Source: Haliscomenobacter sp040401995 (GTDB lineage Bacteria > Bacteroidota > Bacteroidia > Chitinophagales > Saprospiraceae). Taken from it: a stretch of DNA of 64,000 bases. The position numbers and the translations under genes were made by a program. Below are positions 51,623-60,169 of this stretch, piece by piece (within the stretch, counting starts at the first letter, position 1; each line of letters opens with the position of its first letter). The stretch covers positions 5,895 through 69,894 of the forward strand of contig JBBANM010000030.1 of NCBI GenBank assembly GCA_040401995.1. The letters run 5' to 3'. The notes beneath the pieces were generated by a model, which did not search any database, was not told the origin of the DNA, and saw only the letters and a program-made list of their open reading frames with translations.

Positions 51623-52837
51623 TTACCAGTGCTGCGACTGATAAGGGTAGCGAATATGATATTGTTTTTTGATCAATTGCAAAACCTGACTGCGTAGTTC
51701 GTCAATATTTTCCTTGGTAAGCGCCGAAACAAAAATATTATCATGGTCAAAAAGGTGCTTTAGCGTCCCTTGCAACCCTTCCTCAATTTCAAATTTAGCT
51801 TCCGGTTCTAAAAAGGGATCGTAATAGAGCTCACGGTAACGGTCGATCTTGTTAAAAATAAACAGCGTGGGTTTGTCGTAGGCATTTAGTTCCTGCAATG
51901 TGCTGTTAACGGTGCGAATATGGTCTTCATGCTGGGGGTGCGAAATGTCGACCACATGCAATAAAATGTCGCTTTCCCGCACTTCATCCAGTGTAGATTT
52001 GAAGCTCTCGATCAAATGGTGCGGCAATTTGCGGATAAACCCTACGGTATCGGACAGCAAAAACGGAACCCCTTCCCAAGCTACTTTGCGAACGGTAGTA
52101 TCCAGGGTGGCAAAAAGTTTGTTTTCTGCAAAAACATCAGATTTGGTCAACAGATTCATCAAAGTGGACTTGCCCACGTTGGTATAACCCACAAACGCCA
52201 CACGAATCAATTCTCCGCGATTTTTGCGTTGCGTGGTATTTTGAAGGTCAATTTTGTCCAATTTTTTCTTCAAAAACGCAATCTTATCGCGAATGATCCG
52301 GCGATCCGTTTCGATTTCTTTTTCACCGGGTCCGCGCATCCCGATACCACCTCGCTGACGCTCCAAGTGCGTCCACAAACCACGCAGGCGGGGCAGTAGG
52401 TATTGCATTTGCGCCAATTCTACTTGCGTTTTTGCCTGAGCCGTTTGGGCGCGGGTGGCAAAAATATCCAGAATCAAACTACTGCGGTCAATGATCTTGA
52501 CCTTTAATTCTTCTTCCAGGATATTGGTTTGTTTGCCGGTAAGGTCATCGTCAAAAATGACCATACTTACTTTCGGGTGGGTTCTGACGTATTGCTGAAT
52601 TTCTTCCAGTTTCCCTTTTCCGATAAAAGTTTTGGAATCAGGTTGCGCCATTTTTTGTACAAACCGCTTGATGCTTTCGGCGCCTGCTGTTTCGGCCAAA
52701 AACTCCAACTCATCGAGATATTCTTCAATCAGCGCTTCCGATTGTCCCTGCTGAATGATACCCACCAGAACCGCTTGTTCGGGTTCTTGTTTTATCCCTG
52801 TTTTCTTCTTCTCTCCTAAATTCCAATCGCTTCCCAT
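51623..52837 (-). CDS. hflX: Ribosome-associated GTPase HflX
   Basis: About 404 residues from the ATG at 52837 (MGSDWNLGEKKKTGIKQEPE); a TTG at 52861 is an alternative. The N-terminal HflX domain has the 'D.tl.p.Q' features (KVSMVIFDDDLTGKQTNILE) and a glycine-rich linker (RGGIGMRGPGEKEIETDRR). The G domain has G1 FVGYTNVGKSTL, G3 DTVGFIRKLPHHLIESFKST and G4 NKID. HflX splits stalled or heat-damaged 70S ribosomes. The 'MRGPGE' linker is diagnostic. A remnant of family 1 lies just upstream of the start. Confidence 0.94.
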   Translation of the reverse strand: MGSDWNLGEKKKTGIKQEPEQAVLVGIIQQGQSEALIEEYLDELEFLAETAGAESIKRFVQKMAQPDSKTFIGKGKLEEIQQYVRTHPKVSMVIFDDDLTGKQTNILEEELKVKIIDRSSLILDIFATRAQTAQAKTQVELAQMQYLLPRLRGLWTHLERQRGGIGMRGPGEKEIETDRRIIRDKIAFLKKKLDKIDLQNTTQRKNRGELIRVAFVGYTNVGKSTLMNLLTKSDVFAENKLFATLDTTVRKVAWEGVPFLLSDTVGFIRKLPHHLIESFKSTLDEVRESDILLHVVDISHPQHEDHIRTVNSTLQELNAYDKPTLFIFNKIDRYRELYYDPFLEPEAKFEIEEGLQGTLKHLFDHDNIFVSALTKENIDELRSQVLQLIKKQYHIRYPYQSQHW

Positions 52838-52864
52838 AAATATTTTTTCGCTACACTTCAATCC

Positions 52865-52900
52865 TTAGGAATAGTTAAGCCATAAAGTATCCATTCCTTA
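52865..52900. repeat. Family 1 remnant: both ends joined, core deleted
   Basis: TTAGGAATAGTTAAGCCATA followed by AAGTATCCATTCCTTA. The left part matches the left end of copy 5 (GGAACGGTTAAGCAGTAAAG then TATCCATT), and the right part is the terminal CCATTCCTTA found in copy 1. About 125 bp of core is missing. It lies 28 bases upstream of the hflX ATG. Confidence 0.6.
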
Positions 52901-52928
52901 CACAATTAACAAAAACAGTTGACGCAGC

Positions 52929-54221
52929 TTAATGTTGCTCCAACCAGCTGGCGGGATTCAATCTTTGTTTTTCCCGCCACACCTCAAAATGAATTTCGGG
53001 TTTTTCCGCACTCACTCGACCAATTTCTTGACGGGCATTGATGGCTTCCCCCCGTTTTACAAAAACCTCCTGCATATTAGAATACACCGTATAATATTGT
53101 CCATGCTGGATGATAACGATATGTTGATAACCCGGTATAAATTGTGAACCAGCCACTTTGCCATCACAAACGGCCTTCACTTTCCCTAACCCCTGCGTAC
53201 GGATATCAATTCCATTGTTGGTAACTTTAACATCTTTAAACTTGGGATGTTGAAAAGTCCCAAATCCGCGTACCACCTGGCCTTCCAAAGGCCAGGGAAG
53301 GCGACCGCGCTGTCCGGAAAAGGCAACACTTACGCCTGTTTCAGGTTCTAGAGGTTCATTTACCGGGCGGCTAGGAGCAATGTTTTCACTACTTCGTTCC
53401 CTAGTTTTTTCTCTATCTGCTACTACTGGAGTAACCGTTTCTACCGTTCGCGCTTTTTTCTTTTTGGCCGAAATTTCTGTTCGAATCACATTCTCGATAA
53501 CCGAATTGAGTTTATTGTGGGCCGTTTCTTGGGTATTCAACTCGTTGAGCAATTTGCGTTCGTCGGTTTTTAAAGCTTTTAGAGTTTTGTTTTTATCATC
53601 GAGTTCGGTAGTTAAGCCTTTTTTTTTTTGCTCCAAACTGCCCAATAAATTTTCCTTTTCGGCTTTACGAGCATTCAACTGTTTCATTTTTCCCTTTAAA
53701 GCAATCAGGGTTTCGGCAATTAACTTTGCTTGTTTTTTTCGGTAGCGCCCATACTGCCGAATGTATTGCCAGCGGCGCATGGCATCGTTGAGGCTTTTTG
53801 CCGAAAAAAGAAAAACCAAATAGCTTTGGTTCAATTTGTGGCGCAGGGCAACACGAACCATTTGAGCGTACTCCGTTTTGAGCTGTACCACATCATCGTT
53901 AAGCGATTCAACAACTTCATCCGTTTTTTGAATGCTGGCCTCGGTGAAGTCAATTTCTTGGTGCAGAGTATTGATGAGCTGTTGGCGTCTTTTAACTTGA
54001 CCTTGCAGGGTCAAAAAGACACCGAGCATGGCTTCTTTGTTTTTCCTTGTTTCTTGAAGGCGGGAGTTGGTTTGATCAATCTCGTGAATAAGACTGCGCC
54101 GTCGATCTTCCAAGTCTTTGCGACTTTGGGCAGGAAGCCATGACCCAATACAAAATAGGCCGATCAACAAGATCCAAGCGGGCGGTGTATTATTTCCCTT
54201 TTTTAAATTTAGCCGGAACAT
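52929..54221 (-). CDS. EnvC-like coiled-coil protein with degenerate M23 (LytM) domain
   Basis: About 430 residues from the ATG at 54221, which overlaps the upstream gene by 32 bases and starts MFRLNLKKGNNTPPAWILLI (signal anchor or signal peptide to PAQ). Residues about 40-265 form long coiled coils (EDRRRSLIHEIDQTNSRLQE; KQLNARKAEKENLLGSLEQK). The C-terminal ~110 residues are an M23 domain (GRLPWPLEGQVVRGFGTFQH; HIVIIQHGQYYTVYSNMQEV). The zinc ligands are degraded: the first His is Asn in NNGIDI and the YxHL His is Asn (YSNM), although D in GIDI and H in IHFEV remain. As in E. coli EnvC it is probably an activator of amidases in cell separation, not a peptidase. It is in an operon with DUF4292 and TPR genes. 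Confidence 0.85.
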   Translation of the reverse strand: MFRLNLKKGNNTPPAWILLIGLFCIGSWLPAQSRKDLEDRRRSLIHEIDQTNSRLQETRKNKEAMLGVFLTLQGQVKRRQQLINTLHQEIDFTEASIQKTDEVVESLNDDVVQLKTEYAQMVRVALRHKLNQSYLVFLFSAKSLNDAMRRWQYIRQYGRYRKKQAKLIAETLIALKGKMKQLNARKAEKENLLGSLEQKKKGLTTELDDKNKTLKALKTDERKLLNELNTQETAHNKLNSVIENVIRTEISAKKKKARTVETVTPVVADREKTRERSSENIAPSRPVNEPLEPETGVSVAFSGQRGRLPWPLEGQVVRGFGTFQHPKFKDVKVTNNGIDIRTQGLGKVKAVCDGKVAGSQFIPGYQHIVIIQHGQYYTVYSNMQEVFVKRGEAINARQEIGRVSAEKPEIHFEVWREKQRLNPASWLEQH

Positions 54222-54975
54222 CGAAAGGCATTGTCGTTGGAACATTGAGCGTTACCTGTGAAAATTGAATACCTATTTCTACCTTGCCAGTTTCCTGGCT
54301 ATTGAATGATAGTTTACGAAGATAGGAAAAATCTTGCTTATCTGGCGTTTGATTGTACTCTTCAAAATCCAAATTTAGCTGCCGATCTGCTGCTGGTTCA
54401 ATGTATTGCATGTTGCGCAGGCGAAAAGTTGCCGACTCTAACGAATAGCGCACTTCTTTGTCGGTTGATTTATCCAAAAGTTCTAATCGATCTCCGTTGG
54501 TATTGCTACTAAGATTGCGGGATAGAAAAAATGGATTGCCCAAAAGAATTTGCTGTAGGATGGTAAAGCTAGGCGGTAATTGGTATTCTTTGGCCAGGTA
54601 TTCTAAGCCATAAGAAGCATAATCATCGTTGAAGCGATCAAGAATGTAAACGGAATCAGGAGTAATCAGCGCTCGGGCCACTTCAAAACCTAGTTTGCGC
54701 AATGAAATCCAAACGGCGCTGTCTTTTTGCATTTTGATCAAAGCGGTGCCTTGAATCGACAAGCTAGTGCTATGAAAGTCAATTTTTGCCTTTCCATCCA
54801 GCCATTTTGCTTTGACCTGTTGCGTTTCAAGCTTGCGCAAAATTGCTTGGGTTGAGTTGGGGTTTTCTTCCGTTTTAGTTACTTTTTTGATGGTATTGCA
54901 TCCCATCAAGCCTAAGGCGGCAAAAAAAGCAAACGCGTAAAAAAGTCGGATCGAGAAAGACATAAGGTTATTCAT
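54190..54975 (-). CDS. DUF4292 lipoprotein
   Basis: A 261-residue lipoprotein (lipobox LMGC, Cys26) with the DUF4292 features: GKAKIDFHSTSLSIQGTALI, the 'iW.SlrklG.EvaRaLiTpDSVyilDr' block (AVWISLRKLGFEVARALITP), and QILLGNPFFL. The body resembles LolA/LolB-type half barrels, so lipid or lipoprotein handling is a fair guess. The start lies eight bases inside the upstream TPR gene, and its end overlaps the M23 gene. TPR-DUF4292-M23 order is a conserved Bacteroidota arrangement. Confidence 0.85.
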   Translation of the reverse strand: MNNLMSFSIRLFYAFAFFAALGLMGCNTIKKVTKTEENPNSTQAILRKLETQQVKAKWLDGKAKIDFHSTSLSIQGTALIKMQKDSAVWISLRKLGFEVARALITPDSVYILDRFNDDYASYGLEYLAKEYQLPPSFTILQQILLGNPFFLSRNLSSNTNGDRLELLDKSTDKEVRYSLESATFRLRNMQYIEPAADRQLNLDFEEYNQTPDKQDFSYLRKLSFNSQETGKVEIGIQFSQVTLNVPTTMPFDVPAKFKKGK

Positions 54976-56659
54976 ATAGTTTTTTATCGGCTATTTTTTT
55001 CTTCAAAATGGCGGAAAAACTCCCGTTTTTGATGGCTTGTTCCCATTGCAATGATGCGCCATTGGTATCGCCTAATTTATAAAGTACATCTCCAAAATGC
55101 TCCAACAGCAGCGGATTGGCTTTATTTACCAAAGGTTCCAGCAAGACTTTGGCTTCTGCCAGGTTGTTGTTTTTGTATTTTGCCCGAGCAAGATATTGTA
55201 TAATTTCTGCTGATTGCCCATCCAATTCGTAAGCTTTTTGAGCGATGGTCAAGGCTTGTTCTATTGAATTGGCGCGCATGCTGAGGCTATAGGCTTGTCG
55301 GGCGAGCGTAATTGCCGAAGTGGGGTTGAGCTGCAATGCCTGGTTAAAAAGCGGATCTGCAGCCGTGAAATTTTCTTGCGCGCTAAAAACCAGGGCTTGT
55401 AAGCTGAGAATTTGTTGCCTCAAGGTCACATCTTTAGCACTAATGGGCAATGCCTGATCCAACCAATCGGCCGAGGCGGTATAATTGCTCAACAAAAAAT
55501 TGGCCCACCCGGCCATTAAATACGGATAAGGCTTATTGGGGAAAATTTCAGTTGCTGCTGCACATTTTTGGGCTAATGTTTTGCAATCTCCAAGAGCTTG
55601 GTAGCATTGCAGTAATTTTTCCCAAACGGGATATTCGGCATCATCGAGCTCTAAAGCTTTGAAGTATTTTTCTGCTGCACTCTTACTGTTTCCGCCCATC
55701 CGATACACATCACCAGTGATTGCGAAAGCTTTAGCCTCAGAGGGGTGTACGCGTTCTAAAACAGCCGCTAAATCCAACAGACTTTGATCTGGCGTTTGAA
55801 CTACTTTCAACAAAGGCTGTAATTTGGCTATTTTCAAATTGATGGCTACCGATGGATCTTCAAAAGAGGCCAGAAGGTTATTTAAAGGGGTGGTTGCACT
55901 GTTCTTAACCTCGGCAGTCAATGCCATTTTGGCGCGCGCCGATTTGGGGTCGATGTTTAAAATGGATTGATAAACAGATTTGGCTTGTGCTTTATCACCA
56001 ATTTTTTCAAAAAAATCGGCCAAAGCATAGTGATAGTCAATATTTTTTGGAAAAGCAGTCACGAGTCGCTGCAATTCTTTAGCTGCTTTTTTGTTATCCC
56101 CTAAAGCTGCATAGATCGCATGTTTTTGACGCAGCGCTTCAGCATTTGTGCCCGTACGTTTTTCTAACTCATCTAATGCTTTGACCGCTGCGGAAGCTTC
56201 ACCTGCTTTTTGCAACAGTTCAGCCCATTTAAAGTAATAGCTGGTTTGGGTAGGATATAACTTGATAAGTTCCTCATAAACTTTTGCCGCATCGGCTGAT
56301 TTATCCATTTTCTGGTTGATATCAGCTACCAACAGGCGGTACCAAACGTTGGTTGGTTCAGATTGAACAGCTAGCTGCGCCAATCGCAGGGCTTCTTCGT
56401 AATGTTGGGCGTGCAAGTGTAGGCGTGCTGACTCGTAAGCAGCAAGAGCGTCATTGGGAATACGTTCTATTATTTTTTGATAAATACCTAGTGCTTTTTC
56501 TTCATTGCCAAGCATTTTTTCCCTGCTGGCTTCCACGACTAGTTTTTCAATCTCGATCCTGTCTTTACCAGGCTCGGTGACTTGGGCAACTAGTGTGCCT
56601 TGAAAAAAGATTACCATTAAAAAAAAGATTAAACCGCTGAACTGCTGCTTCCTACGCAT
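54968..56659 (-). CDS. Exported TPR-repeat protein
   Basis: About 563 residues from the ATG at 56659 (MRRKQQFSGLIFFLMVIFFQ), a clear signal peptide cut near LVA-QV. The mature protein is almost wholly TPRs, about twelve units (EEKALGIYQKIIERIPNDAL, YHYALADFFEKIGDKAQAKS, YPYLMAGWANFLLSNYTASA, LLEHFGDVLYKLGDTNGASL). Periplasmic TPR proteins of this operon type are thought to scaffold envelope assembly; that is inference. The first gene of the TPR-DUF4292-EnvC-like operon. Confidence 0.85.
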   Translation of the reverse strand: MRRKQQFSGLIFFLMVIFFQGTLVAQVTEPGKDRIEIEKLVVEASREKMLGNEEKALGIYQKIIERIPNDALAAYESARLHLHAQHYEEALRLAQLAVQSEPTNVWYRLLVADINQKMDKSADAAKVYEELIKLYPTQTSYYFKWAELLQKAGEASAAVKALDELEKRTGTNAEALRQKHAIYAALGDNKKAAKELQRLVTAFPKNIDYHYALADFFEKIGDKAQAKSVYQSILNIDPKSARAKMALTAEVKNSATTPLNNLLASFEDPSVAINLKIAKLQPLLKVVQTPDQSLLDLAAVLERVHPSEAKAFAITGDVYRMGGNSKSAAEKYFKALELDDAEYPVWEKLLQCYQALGDCKTLAQKCAAATEIFPNKPYPYLMAGWANFLLSNYTASADWLDQALPISAKDVTLRQQILSLQALVFSAQENFTAADPLFNQALQLNPTSAITLARQAYSLSMRANSIEQALTIAQKAYELDGQSAEIIQYLARAKYKNNNLAEAKVLLEPLVNKANPLLLEHFGDVLYKLGDTNGASLQWEQAIKNGSFSAILKKKIADKKLYE

Positions 56660-56682
56660 AAGACCATCATTTATCCCTGAAA

Positions 56683-56759
56683 CTTGGCGCTTATAAAAAG
56701 TAATTTTTCCATAAGCGCCAAGCAATATACAACAAGCAGCCAGCTGATTAGGTTGCTTG
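56683..56759 (-). terminator. Tandem hairpins between the nucleotidyltransferase and TPR genes
   Basis: A perfect 12-bp stem pairs CTTGGCGCTTAT (56683-56694) with ATAAGCGCCAAG (56711-56722). A second imperfect stem lies at 56732-56759 (CAAGCAGCC with GGTTGCTTG), just past the upstream stop codon. The T runs on the minus strand are short, so this may be a weak terminator or a processing site rather than a full stop. Confidence 0.5.
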
Positions 56760-56763
56760 CGTA

Positions 56764-57771
56764 TTATTTTTGAATCACTGTAAAGTCTCCAATGCTCAAT
56801 TCTTGAAGGTGCGCCAAGTAATGTACCTGATTGCCCACCATCGATCTTGACAAAGTAGCAGAAGTGATTACCGTATCATTTTGTATAACGCTATCTTGTA
56901 CAACCGAATTTTCTACCCGGCAATTGCTTCCCAAAGATACAAAAGGACCAACTACCGTATTGACCAGTTTGGTGTTGGCGCCAATGTGGCAAGGCGGGAT
57001 CACCACACTATTTTCCAATACCACTCCAGGTTCCATTTGATTTTGGTCGCCTTGTTTCAATTCTAGTATTCGCCGATTGGTATCCAGAACATTGTCTTTG
57101 TTGCCACAATCTAGCCACTCATCAATGATAGCTGGACGAAATCGAGATCCTAGGTTTTTCATATTTTCCAAAACCGAAGTTATTTGGAACTCGCCTTTAT
57201 CCCGCAAGTTATTATCGATCAAATATTGTATTTCCTGCCGAAAATAGTCGCCATCGCGGAAATAATAAATCCCTACAATGGCCATATCCGATACGAAGAC
57301 AGGAGATTTTTCTACAAATTCCGTAATCACGTCATTCTCATCTACTTGAATGACCCCAAAGTTGGCCGGATTATCCACCCGTTTTACCCAAATGATACCA
57401 TCTTCTTCTTGGTTGAAAGAAAAATTAGCTTTAAACAAGGTGTCAGCAAAAACTACGATGGTTGGCCCGCTCAGGCTTTCTTTGGCACAATAAATGGCAT
57501 GTGCCGGACCCATAGGATCTTCTTGGTGGTAAATGGAGCACTTGGCGCCAACCCCTTCGGCAATTGCACAAAGCTGTTTTTCTACAGCTAAACCAAAATC
57601 ACCAATCACAAAAGCGATTTCATCTATTTGAACATCCAAGGAGGCGCTGAAATCTTCAACAATCCATTGAACGATGGGCTTTCCGGCAATGGGAATGAGC
57701 GGTTTAGGTACAGTCAGGGTGTGAGGGCGAAGTCTGGAACCACGCCCAGCCATGGGAATAATAATTTTCAT
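56764..57771 (-). CDS. Sugar-phosphate nucleotidyltransferase
   Basis: A 335-residue NTP-transferase. The N-terminal signature MKIIIPMAGRGSRLRPHTLT with VPKPLIPIAGKPIVQWIVED is intact, followed by a Rossmann-like core with metal-binding VVFADTLF and DEWLDCGNK. Residues about 255-335 form a left-handed beta helix (VVLENSVVIPPCHIGANTKL, VVGPFVSLGSNCRVENSVV). It activates a sugar-1-phosphate with NTP to NDP-sugar. The family includes glucose-1-phosphate thymidylyl- and uridylyltransferases and MurU/mannose guanylyltransferase forms; which sugar cannot be decided here. Length is close to bifunctional RmlA/ManC-like short forms. The ATG at 57771 is the natural start. Confidence 0.88.
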   Translation of the reverse strand: MKIIIPMAGRGSRLRPHTLTVPKPLIPIAGKPIVQWIVEDFSASLDVQIDEIAFVIGDFGLAVEKQLCAIAEGVGAKCSIYHQEDPMGPAHAIYCAKESLSGPTIVVFADTLFKANFSFNQEEDGIIWVKRVDNPANFGVIQVDENDVITEFVEKSPVFVSDMAIVGIYYFRDGDYFRQEIQYLIDNNLRDKGEFQITSVLENMKNLGSRFRPAIIDEWLDCGNKDNVLDTNRRILELKQGDQNQMEPGVVLENSVVIPPCHIGANTKLVNTVVGPFVSLGSNCRVENSVVQDSVIQNDTVITSATLSRSMVGNQVHYLAHLQELSIGDFTVIQK

Positions 57772-58066
57772 ACGTGATTTGAATTTAATTTAAGCGTTCT
57801 GTAAAATGCAGTTTTTTTGGTCTTGAACGATGTATTTTAATTAGAGTGTGTTTTGATTTTTAGTTAGGAAGCGAAAAAGAGTCAAAATTTGCAGCGCGAA
57901 TAAAAAATCCGAACACACTTTAAATTACCAAAGTGTTTACGAATAATTTTTATAACTGTTTGATTTTCGCGGATAAAATAGTGGATAAAAACGGGATTAT
58001 TTCGCTACAAAGGGCTTCCCAATATAATTTATCCCAATTTCCATGCAACAAGGACAAAAAAGAAGA
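57772..58066. other. Gap between the nucleotidyltransferase and pyruvate kinase genes
   Basis: This ~350-base gap holds a shortened family 2 element (57843-57920) and the pyruvate kinase terminator (58050-58102). I see no promoter box of the TAnnTTTG type for the nucleotidyltransferase, and no gene. Confidence 0.5.
57843..57920. repeat. Family 2 element, internally deleted (78 bp)
   Basis: The ends AGAGTGTGTTTTGATTTTTA and its counterpart on the other strand (AAAGTGTGTTCGGATTTTTT then ATTCGCGCTGC) are the family 2 termini. The middle has only GAAGCGAAAAAGAGTCAAAA, corresponding to the right half of the full element at 63808. About half of the interior is missing. Confidence 0.6.
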
Positions 58067-58102
58067 TGCCTTTGGAATCAAAACGAGTAGACTCCAAAGG
58101 CA
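58050..58102 (-). terminator. Intrinsic terminator of pyruvate kinase
   Basis: On the minus strand TGCCTTTGGA pairs with TCCAAAGGCA (58067-58076 and 58093-58102), and the downstream sequence is TCTTCTTTTTTGTCC. The stop codon of the gene lies about 18 bases before the hairpin. Confidence 0.8.
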
Positions 58103-58119
58103 AAAATCTTTTCAAACCC

Positions 58120-59562
58120 TTATTCTACAATGGTAACTTTCATCATATTGGTACGATGTCTGCGTTCCAACGGCATGGTTGCCGTGTTCACAACGATATC
58201 GCCTACATTAATAATCCCCTCATTTTTCAAGATTTGTGTCACATCCGTTATGGTTTCATCCGTAGTTGTAAAGCGGTCATAGTAGAAGCACTTCACCCCC
58301 CACACTAAATTCAATGTGGCCAGCATGCTCATTTTATCTGAGAAAATGTAGATGCCCGTAGCATTATGAGGACGGTAGCTCGACAATTTGAATGCCGTGT
58401 AGCCAGAGCTCGTCATCCCAATGATGGCTTTTGCTTTAATATCTTCGGCTGTTTTAGCAGCATTGAAACATACCGCATCAGAAAGAAAAGTTCTAGACTT
58501 TGCGGAAGGAACCGGACGACGATCAGCAAAAGTGAAAAATTTCTCTGCTTCCTTGATGATTTTCACCATCGATTCCACCACTACTTTCGGGTGTTTACCT
58601 ACTGAAGTTTCGCCGCTGAGCATTACGGCATCGGCACCATCCAATACCGCATTGGCAACGTCAGTTACCTCCGCACGGGTTGGAGTAGGACTGGTAATCA
58701 TGCTATCCATCATTTGTGTGGCAACGATTACCGGGCGGGCACGTTGGATGCATTTTTTTACAATCATCTTTTGCAAACCAGGAACTTGCTCGATGGGTAC
58801 TTCAATCCCAAGGTCGCCACGAGCTACCATGATACCGTTTGAAGCTTTGATGATTTTATCGATTTTCTCGATTGCTTCTGGTTTTTCGATTTTGGCAATG
58901 ATCTTGGCTGGGTGACCGCGTTCATCCAAAATATTACGCAACTGGCGAATATCTTTTGCTGTGCGTACAAATGAAAGCGCGATCCAGTTGATCGGTTGTG
59001 TGAGCATAAACTCAAGGTCGATCAAGTCTTTTTCTGTCAAAGAAGGTAATGAAACCTTAGTATTGGGCAAGTTTACCCCTTTCCGAGAAGAAAGTGTGCC
59101 GCCAAAAAGCACTTTGAGTTTTACGGTGTCCACCCGATTGGTCTCCAATACCTCAAAAACCAGCTTCCCGTCGTCTACCAGAACCTTTTCGCCGGGCTTA
59201 ACATCTTTGGGAAATTCCTGGTAACTCATATAAATACGCTCCATATTGCCTTCGCATTTCTCATTGACGAAGGTTACGATGTCGTTTTCCTTGAGTTCAA
59301 GCGCATTATTTTCAATCACGCCAACTCGAAGTTTTGGTCCTTGCAAATCGGCCAAAATGCCTACATGCATGCCATACTTTTCATTGATGTAGGTGATGTG
59401 GTTGATTACTTGCAAGTGGTCCTCATGTGCGCCATGAGAAAAATTGAGCCGGAAAATGTTTACCCCAGCTCTAGCAAGCTCAAGTAAGGACTCATAAGAG
59501 CTGATCGCCGGGCCAACTGTGGCGACAATCTTGGTGTTCTTTTCGTGTGCTGGATTTTCCAT
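58120..59562 (-). CDS. pyk: Pyruvate kinase
   Basis: A 480-residue enzyme. All hallmarks are there: TKIVATVGPAISSYESLLEL at the start, NFSHGAHEDHLQVI, the metal and PEP block IAKIEKPEAIEKIDKIIKAS then NGIMVARGDLGIEVP, and GADAVMLSGETSVGKHP. It converts PEP and ADP to pyruvate and ATP, the last step of glycolysis. Length fits the bacterial type I/II enzyme; the C-terminal allosteric domain is present. It is divergent from acpP. Confidence 0.97.
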   Translation of the reverse strand: MENPAHEKNTKIVATVGPAISSYESLLELARAGVNIFRLNFSHGAHEDHLQVINHITYINEKYGMHVGILADLQGPKLRVGVIENNALELKENDIVTFVNEKCEGNMERIYMSYQEFPKDVKPGEKVLVDDGKLVFEVLETNRVDTVKLKVLFGGTLSSRKGVNLPNTKVSLPSLTEKDLIDLEFMLTQPINWIALSFVRTAKDIRQLRNILDERGHPAKIIAKIEKPEAIEKIDKIIKASNGIMVARGDLGIEVPIEQVPGLQKMIVKKCIQRARPVIVATQMMDSMITSPTPTRAEVTDVANAVLDGADAVMLSGETSVGKHPKVVVESMVKIIKEAEKFFTFADRRPVPSAKSRTFLSDAVCFNAAKTAEDIKAKAIIGMTSSGYTAFKLSSYRPHNATGIYIFSDKMSMLATLNLVWGVKCFYYDRFTTTDETITDVTQILKNEGIINVGDIVVNTATMPLERRHRTNMMKVTIVE

Positions 59563-59743
59563 TAGTGCAATTAAAAGTGTTGAGTTTTTGAAAGGTCAGA
59601 TGTTTCGGCTGCCAAGAAAACAAATTGTTGCTAACTAAGTGTAAAATATACAATAATTCTTTCGTAAAAGTAAGTTTATATCCCTTAAAATCAAATAGTA
59701 GATACCCCTGTATTGTAGTTCCTGGAAAAAAAACCTTAAAAAC

Positions 59744-59775
59744 TTTGTTTATCAAGGCAGTTCTATTTTACTTTG
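59744..59775 (+). promoter_or_regulatory. Promoter of the acpP-fabF genes
   Basis: TTTG at 59744-59747 and TTACTTTG at 59768-59775 are separated by 20 bases, the spacing of Bacteroidota -33/-7 promoters. The -7 box deviates from TAnnTTTG in one base. Start of acpP is 36 bases further at 59811. Confidence 0.5.
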
Positions 59776-59810
59776 CAGGTGCATTCGTAAACCAATAAAG
59801 CAAGTTTCTT

Positions 59811-60053
59811 ATGTCAAGCATTGCAGAAAGAGTAAGCAAAATCATCGTCGACAAGCTAGGTGTAGACGAATCGGAAATTACCCCAGAAGCTAACTTCACG
59901 AATGATCTGGGAGCTGACTCTCTGGACACGGTTGAGTTAATTATGGAGTTTGAGAAGGAATTCGATATTGCAATTCCCGATGAACAGGCTGAAAATATTC
60001 AAACTGTTGGTCTAGCTATCAAGTATCTGGAAGAAAACCAGAAGAAGGCGTAA
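59811..60053 (+). CDS. acpP: Acyl carrier protein
   Basis: An 80-residue acidic ACP. The phosphopantetheine site is Ser37 in DLGADSLDTVELIMEFEKEF, with the full canonical helix II. It carries acyl intermediates of type II fatty acid synthesis in the cytosol. It is followed by a hairpin with a T tract and then fabF, the conserved arrangement; the hairpin likely lowers fabF relative to acpP, which is needed in large excess. Confidence 0.97.
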   Translation: MSSIAERVSKIIVDKLGVDESEITPEANFTNDLGADSLDTVELIMEFEKEFDIAIPDEQAENIQTVGLAIKYLEENQKKA

Positions 60054-60073
60054 TTCATTACACTTCGTTAAAT

Positions 60074-60115
60074 CCACGAGCTCATTTGATTATGTGGCTC
60101 GTGGGTTTATTTTTT
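60074..60115 (+). terminator. Hairpin with T tract between acpP and fabF (partial terminator)
   Basis: CCACGAGC (60074-60081) pairs with GCTCGTGG (60097-60104) around a 15-base loop, followed by GTTTATTTTTT. It lies in the acpP-fabF gap, where partial termination would give more acpP than fabF transcript. Confidence 0.7.
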
Positions 60116-60169
60116 CAAGGATGTATTGTATTCTCAAGCTATTCTATTCAGCCCCACAAAAGCCCGAAT

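Noticed and set aside
57933..58136. A 67-residue frame downstream of the nucleotidyltransferase
   Set aside because: It starts in a repeat and ends in the pyruvate kinase terminator; no homology features.
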